This document shows positions 39,176 through 51,448 of a stretch of 64,000 nucleotides of DNA, piece after piece (position 1 is the stretch's first letter; each line of letters starts with the position of its first letter). The DNA is taken from NCBI RefSeq assembly GCF_027596085.1, contig NC_072467.1, positions 9,477,476-9,541,475 of the forward strand, in the 5' to 3' direction. The notes below the pieces were generated by a model. It had not been told where the DNA came from. It did no database searches and saw only the letters and a program-made list of their open reading frames with translations. Source of the DNA: Anoplopoma fimbria. Its lineage: Eukaryota; Chordata; Actinopteri; Perciformes; Anoplopomatidae. The position numbers and the translations under genes are program-made.

Positions 39176-40320
39176 TGTAGTATACATGTAGAAAATAGTC
39201 ATAGTATAGTGTGTCGTAAAAAGTCATAGTATAGTTTGTTGAAACAAGCCATAGTATTCAATGTTGAAAAACAATTGAAGCACAGTATATCAAAATAAGT
39301 CATAAAAAAGTAATTGTTTAGTATGTCCAAGATTAAAAAAAGTCTAAATATAGTTTGTCCACAAAAGAAATATAACAGTCATGTAATAGTATTTCGAAAA
39401 AAATTATATAAAAAAATCATAGTATAATGCGTCAAACAAGTTCATAGTATAATATGTAAAAATTGTCATAAAAAAATAATATGATAGCATGTCGAAAAAA
39501 AGTACATCAAAATAAGTCATAAAAAAGACAAGGTATATCATGTCGAAAATTGCATAAAAAGTCTGACTTTAGTAAGTCGAACAAAGTCATAAAAAGTCAT
39601 AGTATGGACTTTCTATGACGTTTTTTTGATTACAGTATACTGTGACTTTTTTCATAAGATTTTAACTGCATTCTTTACAATGACTATTTATGACATCCTT
39701 TATTATGACATTTTTCTAAAAAAAAATTTAAATAATTCTTAAAAAATAATTATGCTATACCATTTTAACTTAAACATAGAAAACTATGACTTTTGATGAC
39801 ATACGATTTCTTGACTGACATTTTACCCGTCATACTATAATATGACTTTTAATGACATTTTTTACAACAATTATATATAACTGGTTATGACTTTTTTTAT
39901 GACATAGTGTACCATTATATTTTTATGCCATTTGTATGGCATCCCAAATAATATACTTTTTTATGAAACTTTCCTGGCACAGTATACTATGACATTTCAA
40001 TGTCATATAATGGCAAAAAATACTATGGAATTTGGAGTGACATTTTTAAGGCATAATCTTCAAAACAAAAATTCTAAATCTATTTTGCATACTATAATAT
40101 GGTATGTTTATGACATTTGTCTGAAATAATATACCATAATATTCGTATGACCTTTAAATGACAATTCTATGACACAGTATACTTTTATATTTATACATTT
40201 TTCATGAAATTGATATCATGCTGTTCTACCCTTTTTTATGACACTTTAATGGCATACTATACTATTATATGTGTATGATATACCTTAGTATTATTTTTTA
40301 AGGCATACTATTCTATGATA
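39176..40320. repeat. Inverted array of a short AT-rich tandem repeat (large imperfect palindrome)
   Basis: From 39176 to about 39606 the + strand carries at least six degenerate copies of CATAGTATA, mixed with variants of TGTCGAAAAAAGTCATAAAA. From about 39607 to 40320 the complementary motifs appear instead: CATACTATA, ACTATGAC and many TTTATGACATTT. The change of direction is sharp: GTCATAG (39596-39602) faces CTATGAC (39613-39619) across a 10-bp loop. The two arms are about 430 and 710 bp and are diverged, so the structure is old or evolving quickly. Similar repeats occur in other fish, as far as I remember. Confidence 0.85.
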
Positions 40321-40844
40321 CAACTGCAACAATTTAAAAAAATGATTCGCTAATACATTGATAATCTGATCATGTAATAACATGTGCCTTATGTTATGAT
40401 GACAAATGGTTAAAATTTACTTACATTTAACAACATGTAAAGGCCTTAAAGTCACACAAAAATGACAATGATTAAATGGAGACCTTTACTGTATGTCAGT
40501 CCATTAATTTGGTAACAGTTAACAAATAATACATTAAAATCCAAATAGAGATAAATAAAACATGCATGTCCAGGTAATCAAGTGGTATTGATACATACTA
40601 TTGACTCACCTGGTTATATTCTGCATTGTTAAGTATGAATGAAAAATGGTTAAAATGCTGGATAAATATCTTTAAAAAACAAATAATAAATCTGAGACAT
40701 TTAAACGAAGTATAAAGAGGATATTTTTCTTCACTGGTGTTTCATCACTCTGCTCCTCCAAATTTAAAATTCATGTCAATGGACTGTTGCAGTTTCCAGC
40801 TGTGTACAAACAGTGTGTTTTTCAGTTCCACCTTTCCTGACCTT
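40321..40844. other. Intergenic, A+T-rich
   Basis: The edge of the inverted array merges into unremarkable A+T-rich sequence. I see no gene or defined repeat. Confidence 0.6.
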
Positions 40845-40943
40845 GATAAGATAAGATAAGATAAGATAATCCTTTATTAGTCCCGCAGCGGGGAAATTTG
40901 CAGGCTTACAGCAGCATAGAGTTAAAGTGCACACAAGAGACAT
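40845..40943 (-). mobile_element. LINE-like retroelement 3' end with (CTTAT)n tail, minus orientation
   Basis: The segment begins with about five GATAAG/ATAAG units, then ATCCTTTATTAGTCCCGCAGCGGGGAAATTT-type sequence (40869 on), then a short unique part up to about 40943. Read on the minus strand it is a body, a CCCGC-GCGGG hairpin and a pentanucleotide tail, the usual form of a retroposed 3' end. The same sequence in opposite orientation lies at 59717-59774. 5' truncation is severe. Exact LINE or SINE family not known to me. Confidence 0.7.
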
Positions 40944-41909
40944 GTCCTCATCTATATCCAGTCTGCCGCTCTAACCACAAAACCTTGTGTATTTTCTCTG
41001 AGAACTAACAAGAAGACAAATGAGCTCCTTAAATGGGCTGTTATTTTGCAATCAGGTATCCTGAAGTTCTGTACATCAGAGACAATGATATACTCGGGAA
41101 GTGTAAATCACTGAATGAAGTCTTAATTTCCATTTCTATTACAGACCACTTTCTATGATTTCATGAATTTTTAAGAGGTTCATATTGAAGCTCAAGAGGT
41201 CACTTGATTTAAAATGTGTTTGTTTGTAGGTATGCTTTCAATAATTAACAACATCAAACACAACGCAGCTGGTAATGTTACCTTAGTGTTGAACAGGTTA
41301 CCTCAGAGCTTCAGCACAGAGAAGATCAGTTAGTCTGTATAACACTGCTCTTCTAACCAGATGTCATCCGATTGCATATCTACAATTTTGTGACAAATAA
41401 AAGCACCAGTCTTAATATGCAACACAACTTAGAATTAAAGTAAAAAATATACAACAATGATACACTTGTATTACTTGTATGCTTGTATGCTTGTACTTCA
41501 ATTCAATCTTCATAGTAAGCATAAACACTGAAAAGTGTATTACAGAGAGTGAAGAATTGCATAATATTCATTAATAAAATGATAAAAAACATATTCAGGA
41601 TTTGGACAAACCTGAAGCCTCTTCCATAATATCACAGACACTGTAAGCACCAGTCCAATGGCAACTGTCTATACAATGAAAATAAATAAATAAAGTCATC
41701 ACAATTTTGAGTTGCATTAATTTCAAGTTGAACCATGTTGCCCACAATCAAACTAACCTTTTTAAATTTGATATTTGCACTGATGAACTCTCTTTCAATT
41801 AAATTTTTTCCTTCATTACTCTTCTTACTACTGTGATAATATGAATCATTTATGTCATATACATTGAATGTGTTGTAACTGTTATGTTGTTCATTCTGTA
41901 CACATGACA
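40944..41909. other. Intergenic, no gene seen
   Basis: A+T-rich sequence between two retroelement remnants. A 92-codon minus-strand frame (41632-41910) has no recognisable domain and low complexity. Confidence 0.55.
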
Positions 41910-41910
41910 T

Positions 41911-42150
41911 CTATTGCATTCTGTCCTTCCTTGGAGAAGGATCCCTCCACTGTCGCTCTCCCATAGGTTTCTTCCTTTTTTCTCCCTGTTAAAGGTTTTA
42001 AGGGGAGTTTTTCCTGTGCCGATGTGAGGGTTCCAGGACAGAGGATGTCACATGTGTACAGATTGTAAAGCCCTCTGAGGCAAATTTGTAATTTGTGATT
42101 TTGGACTATCCAAAATAAACCGAATTGAATTGAATTGAATAAATAAATTG
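41911..42150 (+). mobile_element. L2/Rex-like LINE 3' UTR with (GAATT)n tail
   Basis: The sequence has CCATAGGTTTCTTCC, TTTTTCTCCCTGTTAAAGG, GGGGAGTTTTTCCTG, GATGTGAGGGTTCCAGGACA and TGTAAAGCCCTCTGAGGCAA in order, then ends in GAATTGAATTGAATTGAAT. This is the well-known 3' end of a fish L2-type LINE (or a SINE sharing its tail). The coding part is missing, so it is a dead 5'-truncated copy in + orientation. Confidence 0.8.
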
Positions 42151-43399
42151 AGACTATTTCATAACTAGTGAAAAGTTACTCACAGTATCTTAAAGTAAGT
42201 TTGTTACTTTACCTCTACAGTCTTACACTAATTGTGAATATTATGTTTATATTTAGCTGTTGCCCTTCTGCCCATCAGCCACTATCTTAATCTTTCCTCC
42301 TGTTGTTGTTCATGAGTCTTTACCAAGACCCCAAGAGTGTTGGGCCATGTAGCTAATTTTTACATCGTTGCCAAACTATTGAATTACAACTTCTAAGTCC
42401 ATCACGTTATGCCATGGGTTGGAAAATACTTCTATTCAGAGACTTACATTGAGAAAAACACATATATAAATCAGTGGATTTTTTTCCAGGCCGAACACTG
42501 TGACTGAGCTGTGGACTGGGAGGCAGGGTTAAAGGAAATGCTAGTGTGCTTGCTCTTTGGGCTCCATGGATGCGTAAAAATCGCAAAATCTGGGTCATTT
42601 TATACTTGGAATTTTTCACGCTCCATGCTCCACTAGGCAACTTTTCATGGGAATGATGCTCCGATGCTGTATCAAGTTTCTTTAACATCCACGGCCTGAG
42701 CACTTATTGCTTTTGCAAAGTGCTGATCCAGATATTATCGTAAACAATAGTATTGCTAATGTCACGTATTGCACAATGAGTGATTACTTACGGCTGTTTG
42801 GCCACAATCGTGATTACTTGGTTACAAGACACATTCAAGTTTCATAAATACATACCTTCGCTATTATACCACAGACATACAGTCATGACTGTTTGATCCA
42901 GATAAAAGCAGCCGTAGACCAATATCTGGACAAAACAGCTTAAAAAGGCTGCGAGAGCACTTGCTAACGGCAATTTGTTTTTTGCAGACAGCACTTTTTG
43001 GCCTGACAGGGGCAGCTGTCAATGCCGAGTTACAGACAATAAATTATTTACAATAAGTGAGTCTGAAGACATCATATTCTTTTTATGACAAAAAATGTCT
43101 CATGTATTCCATATTCTGTAGTTTGGGTGGGTTTAGTCATTGCTAACATTTCTGTTCAATTTCAGCTGAGCTGCTGGCTGCTGTTTGAATTGGTTTGAAT
43201 GGCACATGACGAGAGAGGAGGGAGAGCTGGAAGGGGACTTAAAGTTTGAGCTGGTGCTGTTTCTCCTGTCTTGTTTTTGTATAACGTTAGTTCCGCACTG
43301 TAAAAACTTTGATTGCTCCAATACTGCCCTCTGAAAAAGTGGAAGGGACATGTCCCTATGTACCCCCTGTAAATTATGGCCTTGAATTTGAGTCAGCAT
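42151..43399. other. Intergenic, probable unnamed repeat at 42,400-43,030
   Basis: The block from about 42,400 to 43,030 has a higher G+C and CpG content than its flanks, which suggests a relatively young insertion. It produces a 98-codon minus-strand frame with no known domain. I believe it is an interspersed repeat but could not find its ends. Confidence 0.4.
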
Positions 43400-43695
43400 C
43401 AGTTGGGGCTGAAGACTTCAACTTTGAGAATATAAAAAATTGGTGATGTGGATTTAGAAAGAAGTGAGCTTCCCAGACTTCTGCAGCCCTCTCCTCAGAT
43501 CTACTTGAGGCCAGCGGCTTGATTCATCATAAGTAGCTACAAGCATACCACACTCAAACCAATCGTCAGCGGTCGAGTTGCATTGTGGGAACGTAGGGAG
43601 AATAATGCATGGAATAGAAAATATACGTTTCTCGTTTTAATACATCTCTTTCGTTATATCTCTGCAATGCATAATTGGTGGATTACTCTTTCAAC
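43400..43695 (+). mobile_element. Truncated copy of the GGGGAACTCCAC inverted-repeat family
   Basis: Shares GGGGCTGAAGACTTCAACTTTGAG, GTTGCATTGTGGGAACGTAGG, GAATAATGCATGGAAT and the right end TTGGTGGATTACTCTTT with the more complete copy at 51007-51448. The left terminal part is missing or unrecognisable. Non-coding. Confidence 0.65.
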
Positions 43696-44904
43696 CATGG
43701 TTATTTTGGTGTAACCGCAATCTTTGATTATATGTGAGTTTAAAAGCCTTGTCAGAGAAGGTATTCATTGGTTTTGCTGAATTTTGCAGTTCGATATGAG
43801 AGTAACAATAGACTCAAGTTGATTGCATGAATTCACAGGCCTTGTTTTATAAACATCATGCGCTGTATGCGAATGGTATGTGACCATACTGTTTGCTTTT
43901 ATGGAAACAAAACACTGCAATCAGTCAAATATGATCCAAACCATCTTCTGTTCACAATCCAACTCAAATGGTTCACATTTAGTAGAAAAGATTATAGTGT
44001 AAATCTGTAAGGTAAACACAAACATTCTGCAGTGCCTGCCGCCTCAAGGGGGGAGAAGTTGGGCAGATGAAGGAAATAAGGACTGGGAGAAGGTGTTGCA
44101 GAGAAAGACTTGAATCAAGACAACCTATGTTGTTTTTTTATCATTCAATGACATGTTGAATGACTTTTTCCGATATTGTTTTCAAGGTTTGCCCTATAAC
44201 ATCCATCTCCCCGACTTACAATGCCACCATGTCAACCTCCACTGCTGGGTTTTTACATGTACTTGAGGTTATCCCAGGACAAATTAACCGATCATAACAA
44301 AGGTTATCCAACAAGTGATCAAAGGGAGCCTTGGAAAAACATCCAAGGTATGAGAAGCTTTGTTTAGGTCAACTTAAAGAGCATGAGTTTGTTTGAAACT
44401 TCAGCACGGAGCCAAAATGGATCGCTGCTGGTGTGCAGACCTATCCAAGATGATTATAGATTTTCACCATGTAATCATCTCTTCTGCTCACAAGATAGGC
44501 CTCTCTACTTTAGGCATCATACTTAAACACAATTACATTTACTTTCTGGTCAAATGTTGTATTCTTGAGTGCTTGTTTATGCTCAAGAAATGTGAGCTTG
44601 GGTTCTGTTTATGTATTGTAGAGGCTTAACATTTTGCCAAATGGAGGAGTGTTCTGAGCTCAGGGCATGGTGGTAAATATTTGCTGCAGGGTGGTTGTGG
44701 TTTTGGGACTGCTGTTTATGAGAAGAACAAAGGTTTAAACAAAAAGCACCTTATTTTAAAAGGACAAATGATCCCCTGCAGAATATTTGGAAGTAAACAA
44801 AGAGGGAGCTGGCAATAACATTTTTTTTCTCCAACTCCAAGCAGTGAGTCTTAGATCTAGACACTTCTACACAAGTACTCTTTATTATTGCACTTTCTTA
44901 CAAA
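43696..44904. other. Intergenic, no gene seen
   Basis: Ordinary A+T-rich sequence. I recognise no exons, RNA genes or repeats. Confidence 0.55.
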
Positions 44905-45555
44905 AGGTGGGACTGTAAAATGAGGGTAGCCTATTGTATACTGGTTTGCACCAGGTGGCAACCTTCTGGTCTGAGAAGTAAAGCCAACGCTGAAGTGCCG
45001 TATATTTGCAGTCTCCCTAATAACCAGCAAGTGGCGACTCTTCTGGTTAAAAATACAAGTTTGATTGAATAGAAGTCTATGAGAAAATGACCCTACTTCC
45101 CTCTTGATTTATTACCTCAGTACACATTGTTAACATAAGTTTATGATCTCAATCACTAAGTCTTTTTTAATGCAGCATGATGTTGTTTTGGTTAATTATG
45201 GTTCCATTTAGAGTCAAATAGATGAGCAGGGTATCCTTTAGGCTGTGGCTACCTTGTGATTGACAGGTCAACCACAACTTTGCACATTCTGGGAGTTGTC
45301 CGTATTTTTATCTTAAAAATGTAACCCTTTCACCATGTGTTTTCAGTTCCTGAAAGGTAATTTAACAATTTAGTTGCCTAAAAAATATGAATTCATTGTT
45401 TACTACTTAGTTGTACCTAGCGAAAAAGGTGCAAGATGGCGATGGCCAAAATGCCTAACTTTCAAAAACAAAATGGTGATGCCATGGTTACTTCTTCAAG
45501 GACACTTCTTACATATATTCTATGCTGTGACCTCAAGCTCTGAATTTAATCCAGC
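44905..45555. mobile_element. Fish interspersed repeat containing 'CAAGATGGCGATGGCCAAAATGCC'-like motif
   Basis: The order of blocks (AGAAGTCTATGAGAAAATGACCC, TGATTGACAGGTCAACCAC, GCAAGATGGCGATGGCC, then AATGGTGATGCCATGGTTAC) corresponds to a common fish interspersed element that I know but cannot name. The open frame at 45374-45559 falls in it and is not a gene. Confidence 0.5.
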
Positions 45556-48130
45556 ATGATTTACACTCTCATCAAGATTCGGTCAACAGCATGCAACCCT
45601 TTAAATGAATCAAATATATGAATTCTTAGTCAGTAAGCTGTTGCCTACCTGAACACCCTTGTTTGCACTACTAACTTTTTTTATTAAGACTCTGATGCTT
45701 CACCATCTGTTTTTTTTATCATAAATCCATCCCTGGATAGCTACTTTCACTGGTCATAATTTTTTCGATAAACAATCCCAAAGGTTGACATGGGGAGGAA
45801 AAAACAGGTCTGGTTTTATAATCAGCTAAAACAGATGTCCACGGCTTTGTACCAAGAAAGAAAAGCATTGGAGAAATAAATGCAGCTTATCACTGAAAAA
45901 GCTCCCAATGGGCAGGATGCTCCATTTGTTATACATGAAAAACTAGAACTGATTTTCATTGCTGAGAAGCGCTCATTCATCATGCCATGGTATGACAGCG
46001 GAGACAGTGGCCGAATATGCTGATGTGATTGGTCTTCCTGTTTTCTCCACTGTGATATTTGCCAGGATGGTGAGTGTATTAGTGAGTGGATCAGCTACAT
46101 TTAAACACAGTTTGTATTTATGTGTCTCTGCCGCCAACTCTTCTTAGTAGTGGCGTAAAACTTCCAAGTAAAAGTGATATTCCCTGGTTGAAAAAAAAAA
46201 GTTGATGTTTGTGGTCTTCTGCATAAATCCGAGCACTGAAACACCTAATTATAGTAACATTGCAACATGTCTAAAAATGAAGGAGCTGTATCTTGCATTG
46301 ACCTTGTCTCCTTAAAAGCATTTTTTATGTAATTTATTACACACATTCATTTATTTGTTTTGTGATAATTAGCAAATGTTGCTAATGCTAATGTTGCCTG
46401 CTTATATCCTAAAACTAAGATGGAAAATGGTTAACATTATATCTGCTTAGAATCAGCATGATAGGGTTGCTATTGCGAGCATGTTGGCATACTAACGTTA
46501 GCTCTTAGTTCAAAGCCTAAGTACAGGCCCACAGAGCAACTTGCAATGGACTCTTAGTCTTGTCACATCAACAATCACCTGGAGTTACTTTCTTAAAATT
46601 CTGAGCAGTACATGGATGTAATATATCCTGGCCTGGAAAACCAATTGCCTGTGAAGATAATCCAGAAATCAATTCTGCTTTGTGGTTAACTGTATTATGC
46701 ATTCAGTAATTTAATGCTCAAAACATGTGACGCTACATGTTGACTCTAAAACATTGAATTCATCTGGTGAAAGACATAAGTCATATTGTAATATTGATTT
46801 GGCTCTTTGTTGCAAGCGCATTTGTTTCACTCTTAGGGAGCTTTTCAAAAAGTAATTCAAAATGATTGCCATAATGATAAGTGATGTGCGAATCAGACAG
46901 AATATAAACTCACTATTAAATACAATCGTCTTGAAGCAGAATGACTTGATATTAAATATTCATATTGAGTCATAGTAAAACTATTTCCCCTTTCAACAAG
47001 GGTGTGCTGTGGGTGAGGCACCACAAATTCAAGTGCTGTAATGTAGGTTATTATGCTTTGGAAGGTATATTAACACACCAATGACTATTTAAACAATTCA
47101 TACTATTTAAGCATTAGACATTTAAAATAAACAGAGCATGACTTATTGACCGCAATCATAGCATTTCTGAGCATTTTTCAGGGATCTTTCGTTTCTGACC
47201 CACACCTGGTTGGTAACAAACTGTCAAAAATCATAATTCTCTTGTCATTCATCACAGACTTCACCATCCAACAAAGACACAGCCAAACCGTTTAGTGTGT
47301 TTGGTTTTCCATGAAGTTCATTATGAATAGATTTGTGCTTTTGAACTCGCTCCTCTCCCTCGCGTTTGATACGTTGTAGAAGGCTATTTAATTTCCACAT
47401 CAACAAGTAAGGTCAGAATAATTTCCATTGCAGACTGAAAACTAAAAGCTACATTATATTAAAAATGCATACTGTGGGAAACCCTTCATGTTCCACTAAA
47501 AACACACTGCGGTGCATCTGACCCATTGAGATACTTGTTGCATTATTTATCATTCATGAATAATGAACTGAACATCACAACAACCCTGTGAGATATCAGA
47601 CAAATATGTGAACAGTTCAGTTTAGGGCAGCAAGAGGATTATTCATTTGTCTTTGTTTTTCTGCTTTTAAAACCACAAACTGCCGGAAAATAAAGTCTTG
47701 AATGCTGTAATTGAAAGCCGAAAATGATTTAAATATTCACGTCTATTCTTGTTGAAGTGAGTCTTATTGCATGTAACCTTGCCATTTTTGACACTGCTGC
47801 TGAATAATTATTCAACCTTACAGGCTGAGGAAATGTACCCAGTAATTGCTTTTGAAAGAGACCATTTTACAGCGCCATGAAAGACCAGTTTAACATTAAT
47901 ACTTTTGGCTTGTTTTCATCTGGGAGACATTTTAGGGTGTGGTCAGTTGAGCAGCTTATTCAAGATAATTTGCTACTGCATTTCCCCTTATTTAATCGCA
48001 TTTGTCATTCATCCAAGAATGGAAAAGGGAGAGTGAGAACATCCCATGAAGTCCAAACAGTGCTTTGGGAAATGCTGTCAGTTTTCTTTACAACATTGTA
48101 CCATATTTTGTCTGAAAAGAAACATCTTCT
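45556..48130. other. Intergenic with a small repeat fragment
   Basis: About 46365-46530 matches, in minus orientation, the body of the interspersed repeat at 53415-53880 (TTAGCAAATGTTGCTAATGC, GAGCATGTTGGCATACTAACG, CAGGCCCACAGAGC). The 47,500-47,860 stretch is A+T-rich, with several possible transcription-factor-like motifs and no repeat signature. No gene seen. Confidence 0.5.
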
Positions 48131-48133
48131 TGA

Positions 48134-49084
48134 AGGAATAGTTTCACATTTGTTTTTCTGCAGAGAGTTAGATAAGAAGGTTGCTACCTCTGTCATGTCC
48201 GTTTGTTACATTTAAAACCACAGCCATTAGCATAGTTTAGCATAGTCCCACAAAACCCCCTGTAAATCCCAAACATGTAATGTGTACACTTGTTTTTGTA
48301 CTAATAAGACAAAAAAGATCTAACGTGGTAACTAGAGCTTTAAAGGTGTGTTTAAAGGATAAAAAGTCCTTTAAATATTTTGTTACCACAAAAACATAGT
48401 CAGGCTAGCTGTTCCCCCTGTTTTAAGCCTTTATGGTATGATCCAATACAAGCACAGAATTTTCCTTAATAAAACTGTGGTAGTTATTTTTTATGCCAAT
48501 GATGAAAGGTTAAAAGTAAGCCCTCAAGACTTTTTTGTTTGCCGCTTACTTTTATTAAATCAAATAATTGTTGATTTCTTACACTGCACTGTTAGTTGTA
48601 TGCTTGTATTTTAATTCTATTTAATTTACTATTCTCTTGGCTCTTTAAGTAGTGTTTTAATTGAACCAAATGTCCTTCTTTGGTGTGTTTATTTTGCCCT
48701 TGTCTAGATGCTATTGATTTTTTTATGTAAAGTACCTTGAATTTCCTTGTTGATGATCATGAGCATGATATCAGTCTTAAAAACGGGGACACAGTTAGCC
48801 AGCTCTCTCCAATCATTAAAATCCATTTACTAGCACCTCTAAAGCTCAATTATTAGCATGTTCCCTCTTTTGTTTAGTCCATATAAAGTGTAAAACAACA
48901 ATTCACTGTTTTATGGTCTGTCATGTTCCAGAATAATTTTACCCCATTTCCAGTCTTTATACGAAGCTAAGCTAACCAGCTGCTGGCTTAGCTTAGTGCA
49001 GAAGTAATAGCTGCATTGAGCCTCTCATCTAACTCTTGGCAACAAAGTCATTATGCATATTTGGCTAAATTCCAAACGATTCCT
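48134..49084. mobile_element. Non-autonomous DNA transposon, AGGAATAGT family, near-complete
   Basis: The left end AGGAATAGT (48134-48142) and right end ACGATTCCT (49076-49084) are inverted with one mismatch, flanked by TGA on the left and TTA on the right. Subterminal arms match over roughly 130 bp: GAGAGTTAGATAAGAAGG with GCATAGTTTAGCATAG on the left, and the complement of AGTCTTTATACGAAGCTAAG with CTCATCTAACTCTTGG on the right. Length is 951 bp, close to the 1,017-bp copy at 12683. No transposase is encoded. Confidence 0.7.
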
Positions 49085-51006
49085 TTAATTGAACTTAGTG
49101 TCAATCAGAAACATCTCACAAGCCTCTTACTGTAGTAAAGTGAAAAAGCTTTAATAGCGTGCATTTTACACATTCTTCATTGTGTCTTGAATGCAGTTGA
49201 CACTGCCTGTTGTGAATGATGTTCTGCCCACTCACTAGGATTCTCTCTGTGCTAAAATAAAGAGCCGGCTTTCACACTTGTCATTCCTTTGCTAATTCAA
49301 GATCAGCCTTACACTCCTAATTACTCACTCATTCATCCTCTTCACACAGTCTTTCTTCCATTCTGGTTCACAGCACCAGCAGGCAGGAATGCTGGGAGAG
49401 CGTCCTCATTATGGAGGAGACACCAGTTTGGAATAGTTCTTCAAACACAAGTTTGGTAGCGTCTTTTCTTGGGAGAGATACAATCGACCCAGGAGTGTCC
49501 CTGTGGGGGAAACACTAAAGCTGAGTTATGCGGCTGAGTGTGGGAAGAAAAGTGTAATAACTTTCACCTGAATGCCTCCACTCTACCAAACACCATGGGT
49601 TTGTCATTCACAGGCGTCAGACCCCCCTGTATAAAGCGAAGGGGGCCTGTAGGGCTCTAGCACTAATGAGGCAGCAGGCATTTCTCTGGCTCGTAACAAC
49701 CCGCTGTGTGTGGAGCCTTTCTCTTGACTGGAAGCTGCACCCAGTACCAGCAACTATTTCTCAGAGTGAAAGCGATTCACAATTAATGATGCAATTATGC
49801 TAATGGAGTTGCCAAGCTGCTCGTTTGCCTCCGCTTCTACTAAGTATCAATCCTGTTGAAGAATGCGACAGTGAAAGCGTCACTGCGCAGATTCAGAGTG
49901 TACATTTGCCCATGAATCTGAGGTTTCCTGAGAAATGGCAGGCAGTGCAAAGTTGATGACAACAATTGGCTATGAAATAACAGAACCCTTGTTTATTGTC
50001 AGTCAGCTTTTCTTGCTAAAGTGGAGCATAGGATTGGCGGGCAAGCCTAGAGTAATTTTCTGAGATCCAATCAAGTTATTGGCCACAGTGTAATTCATCT
50101 TATATTGACAGTATGACTTCATTTATGTTGCTGCAGCCACAGAGCATAATATGAGCTAGTCTGGCATGAAGGTGCATTTTCCTTCTGTCAAAAGAGGTCC
50201 AACATTTTCTATCAACCTTTAAGTTGTACTTGCCAAGTCTGGTGGTCTGATTGAGTCCATGTTCCTTTCATAAATGCATTGAAACACTCATACTGAAGAC
50301 CTCTGTAATTCTCACCAGACAATATGGTCACACCTTGTCATCTGCCGGCCACATAGACAGTTGAAAAAGCTCCCGTATAGACATTTGCCAGCACGAAGAC
50401 CAGAATTTTTCTTCATAGTGAAAAGAAGGCCATTTAATGAAAAGAGTAGTGTAATTGTGCTTGAGTCTTCCACAGCAGTGGCCACATTGGAAAACCAAAC
50501 GAGGAACCCATTTTTTACTGGCACTTCTACTATCATGTAATACAGATTGGTGTATTTCCACCCAAAACCAATTGTTAATGTCATATAGTGTTTAGTTAAC
50601 CTTCAAAATAGCACCAGAAAGAGTAACAGCAGACTATATTTACTTAACATATCAGCTTGCACTCCTATTTTGAAATATTCATAAAATTTAACCTATTTAT
50701 CATTGTCCGCTGAGTACGTAGGCTGTAGACACTGCCAGTGTCTCAGGTGAGTCTACCAACCACCACTGTTACGGCAAGCTGTTTATGCTTTTAAGCTTTT
50801 TAACATTTTGTCAAAACTTCTGTATGTAACATCTTTATGGTTCATGCATTCAGCAAAACAACTTGCTTTTTAAAAAAGTAATTTTGAACCATTTTGTTGC
50901 CTTATTTATTTATTTATTTTTTCTATTATGTGTGCCTTTCCTCAGTTCACCAGCTGTTTGTTGGGGAATGCAAGTTCTTTGTTTACTCTCCTTTCTCTGG
51001 TCTTAA
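49085..51006. other. Intergenic, no confident gene
   Basis: The 49,300-49,870 part is G+C-richer and includes an acceptor-like pyrimidine tract before 49374 and a short open stretch to TAG at 49434, too short to call. 49,755-49,830 (CAATTAATGATGCAATTATGC) looks like a homeodomain-site-rich stretch. The minus-strand frames at 50312-50584 have no recognisable family. Confidence 0.5.
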
Positions 51007-51448
51007 AGGGGAACTCCACTGACTGTACATATTAAAGTCTGTTTACAATTATTTGGGAGTACTGCTGCATATAGGATATAGTTGTATAAAGCCCTTTGTG
51101 GCTCCAGAGTGAAGCCTTATAACTTGAGCAGCGCAAGTGGGAGCTCAAGACTTCAAGTTTGAAAATGAGAAATATCTGGGGAGTTATAACTTAATGAGTT
51201 CTCTCCTGGAGGCTAGTGGCTTGTTATCAACATTAGCCACAACTAGCATAACGCACCTGAATTTCCCAACTTACTGTCTACAGCTATGTTGCATTGTGGG
51301 TAATGTAGGGGCCAGGGTTGACAAGGTAGAAGAATGCATGGAATTAAAATAATATCTCTGGTTTTGCTGCATCATCCTTTTTTTAACTGTTCATTGTAAG
51401 ACTGACATTGTTATGGAGTGCAGTGCCATATCGGTGGAGTAATCTTTC
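51007..51448 (+). mobile_element. Terminal-inverted-repeat element, GGGGAACTCCACTGA family
   Basis: The left end GGGGAACTCCACTGACT and right end ATATCGGTGGAGTAATCTTT are partly inverted copies sharing ACTCCACYGA. The interior has AAAGCCCTTTGTGGCTCC, AGCTCAAGACTTCAAGTTTG and GTTGCATTGTGGGTAATGTA. The related truncated copy is at 43400-43695. It is a common fish miniature element with no transposase; no clear target duplication was identified. Confidence 0.65.

Noticed and set aside
49374..49436. Acceptor-like site followed by a 20-codon frame to TAG
   Set aside because: Too short to distinguish from chance, and no in-phase upstream exon was found.
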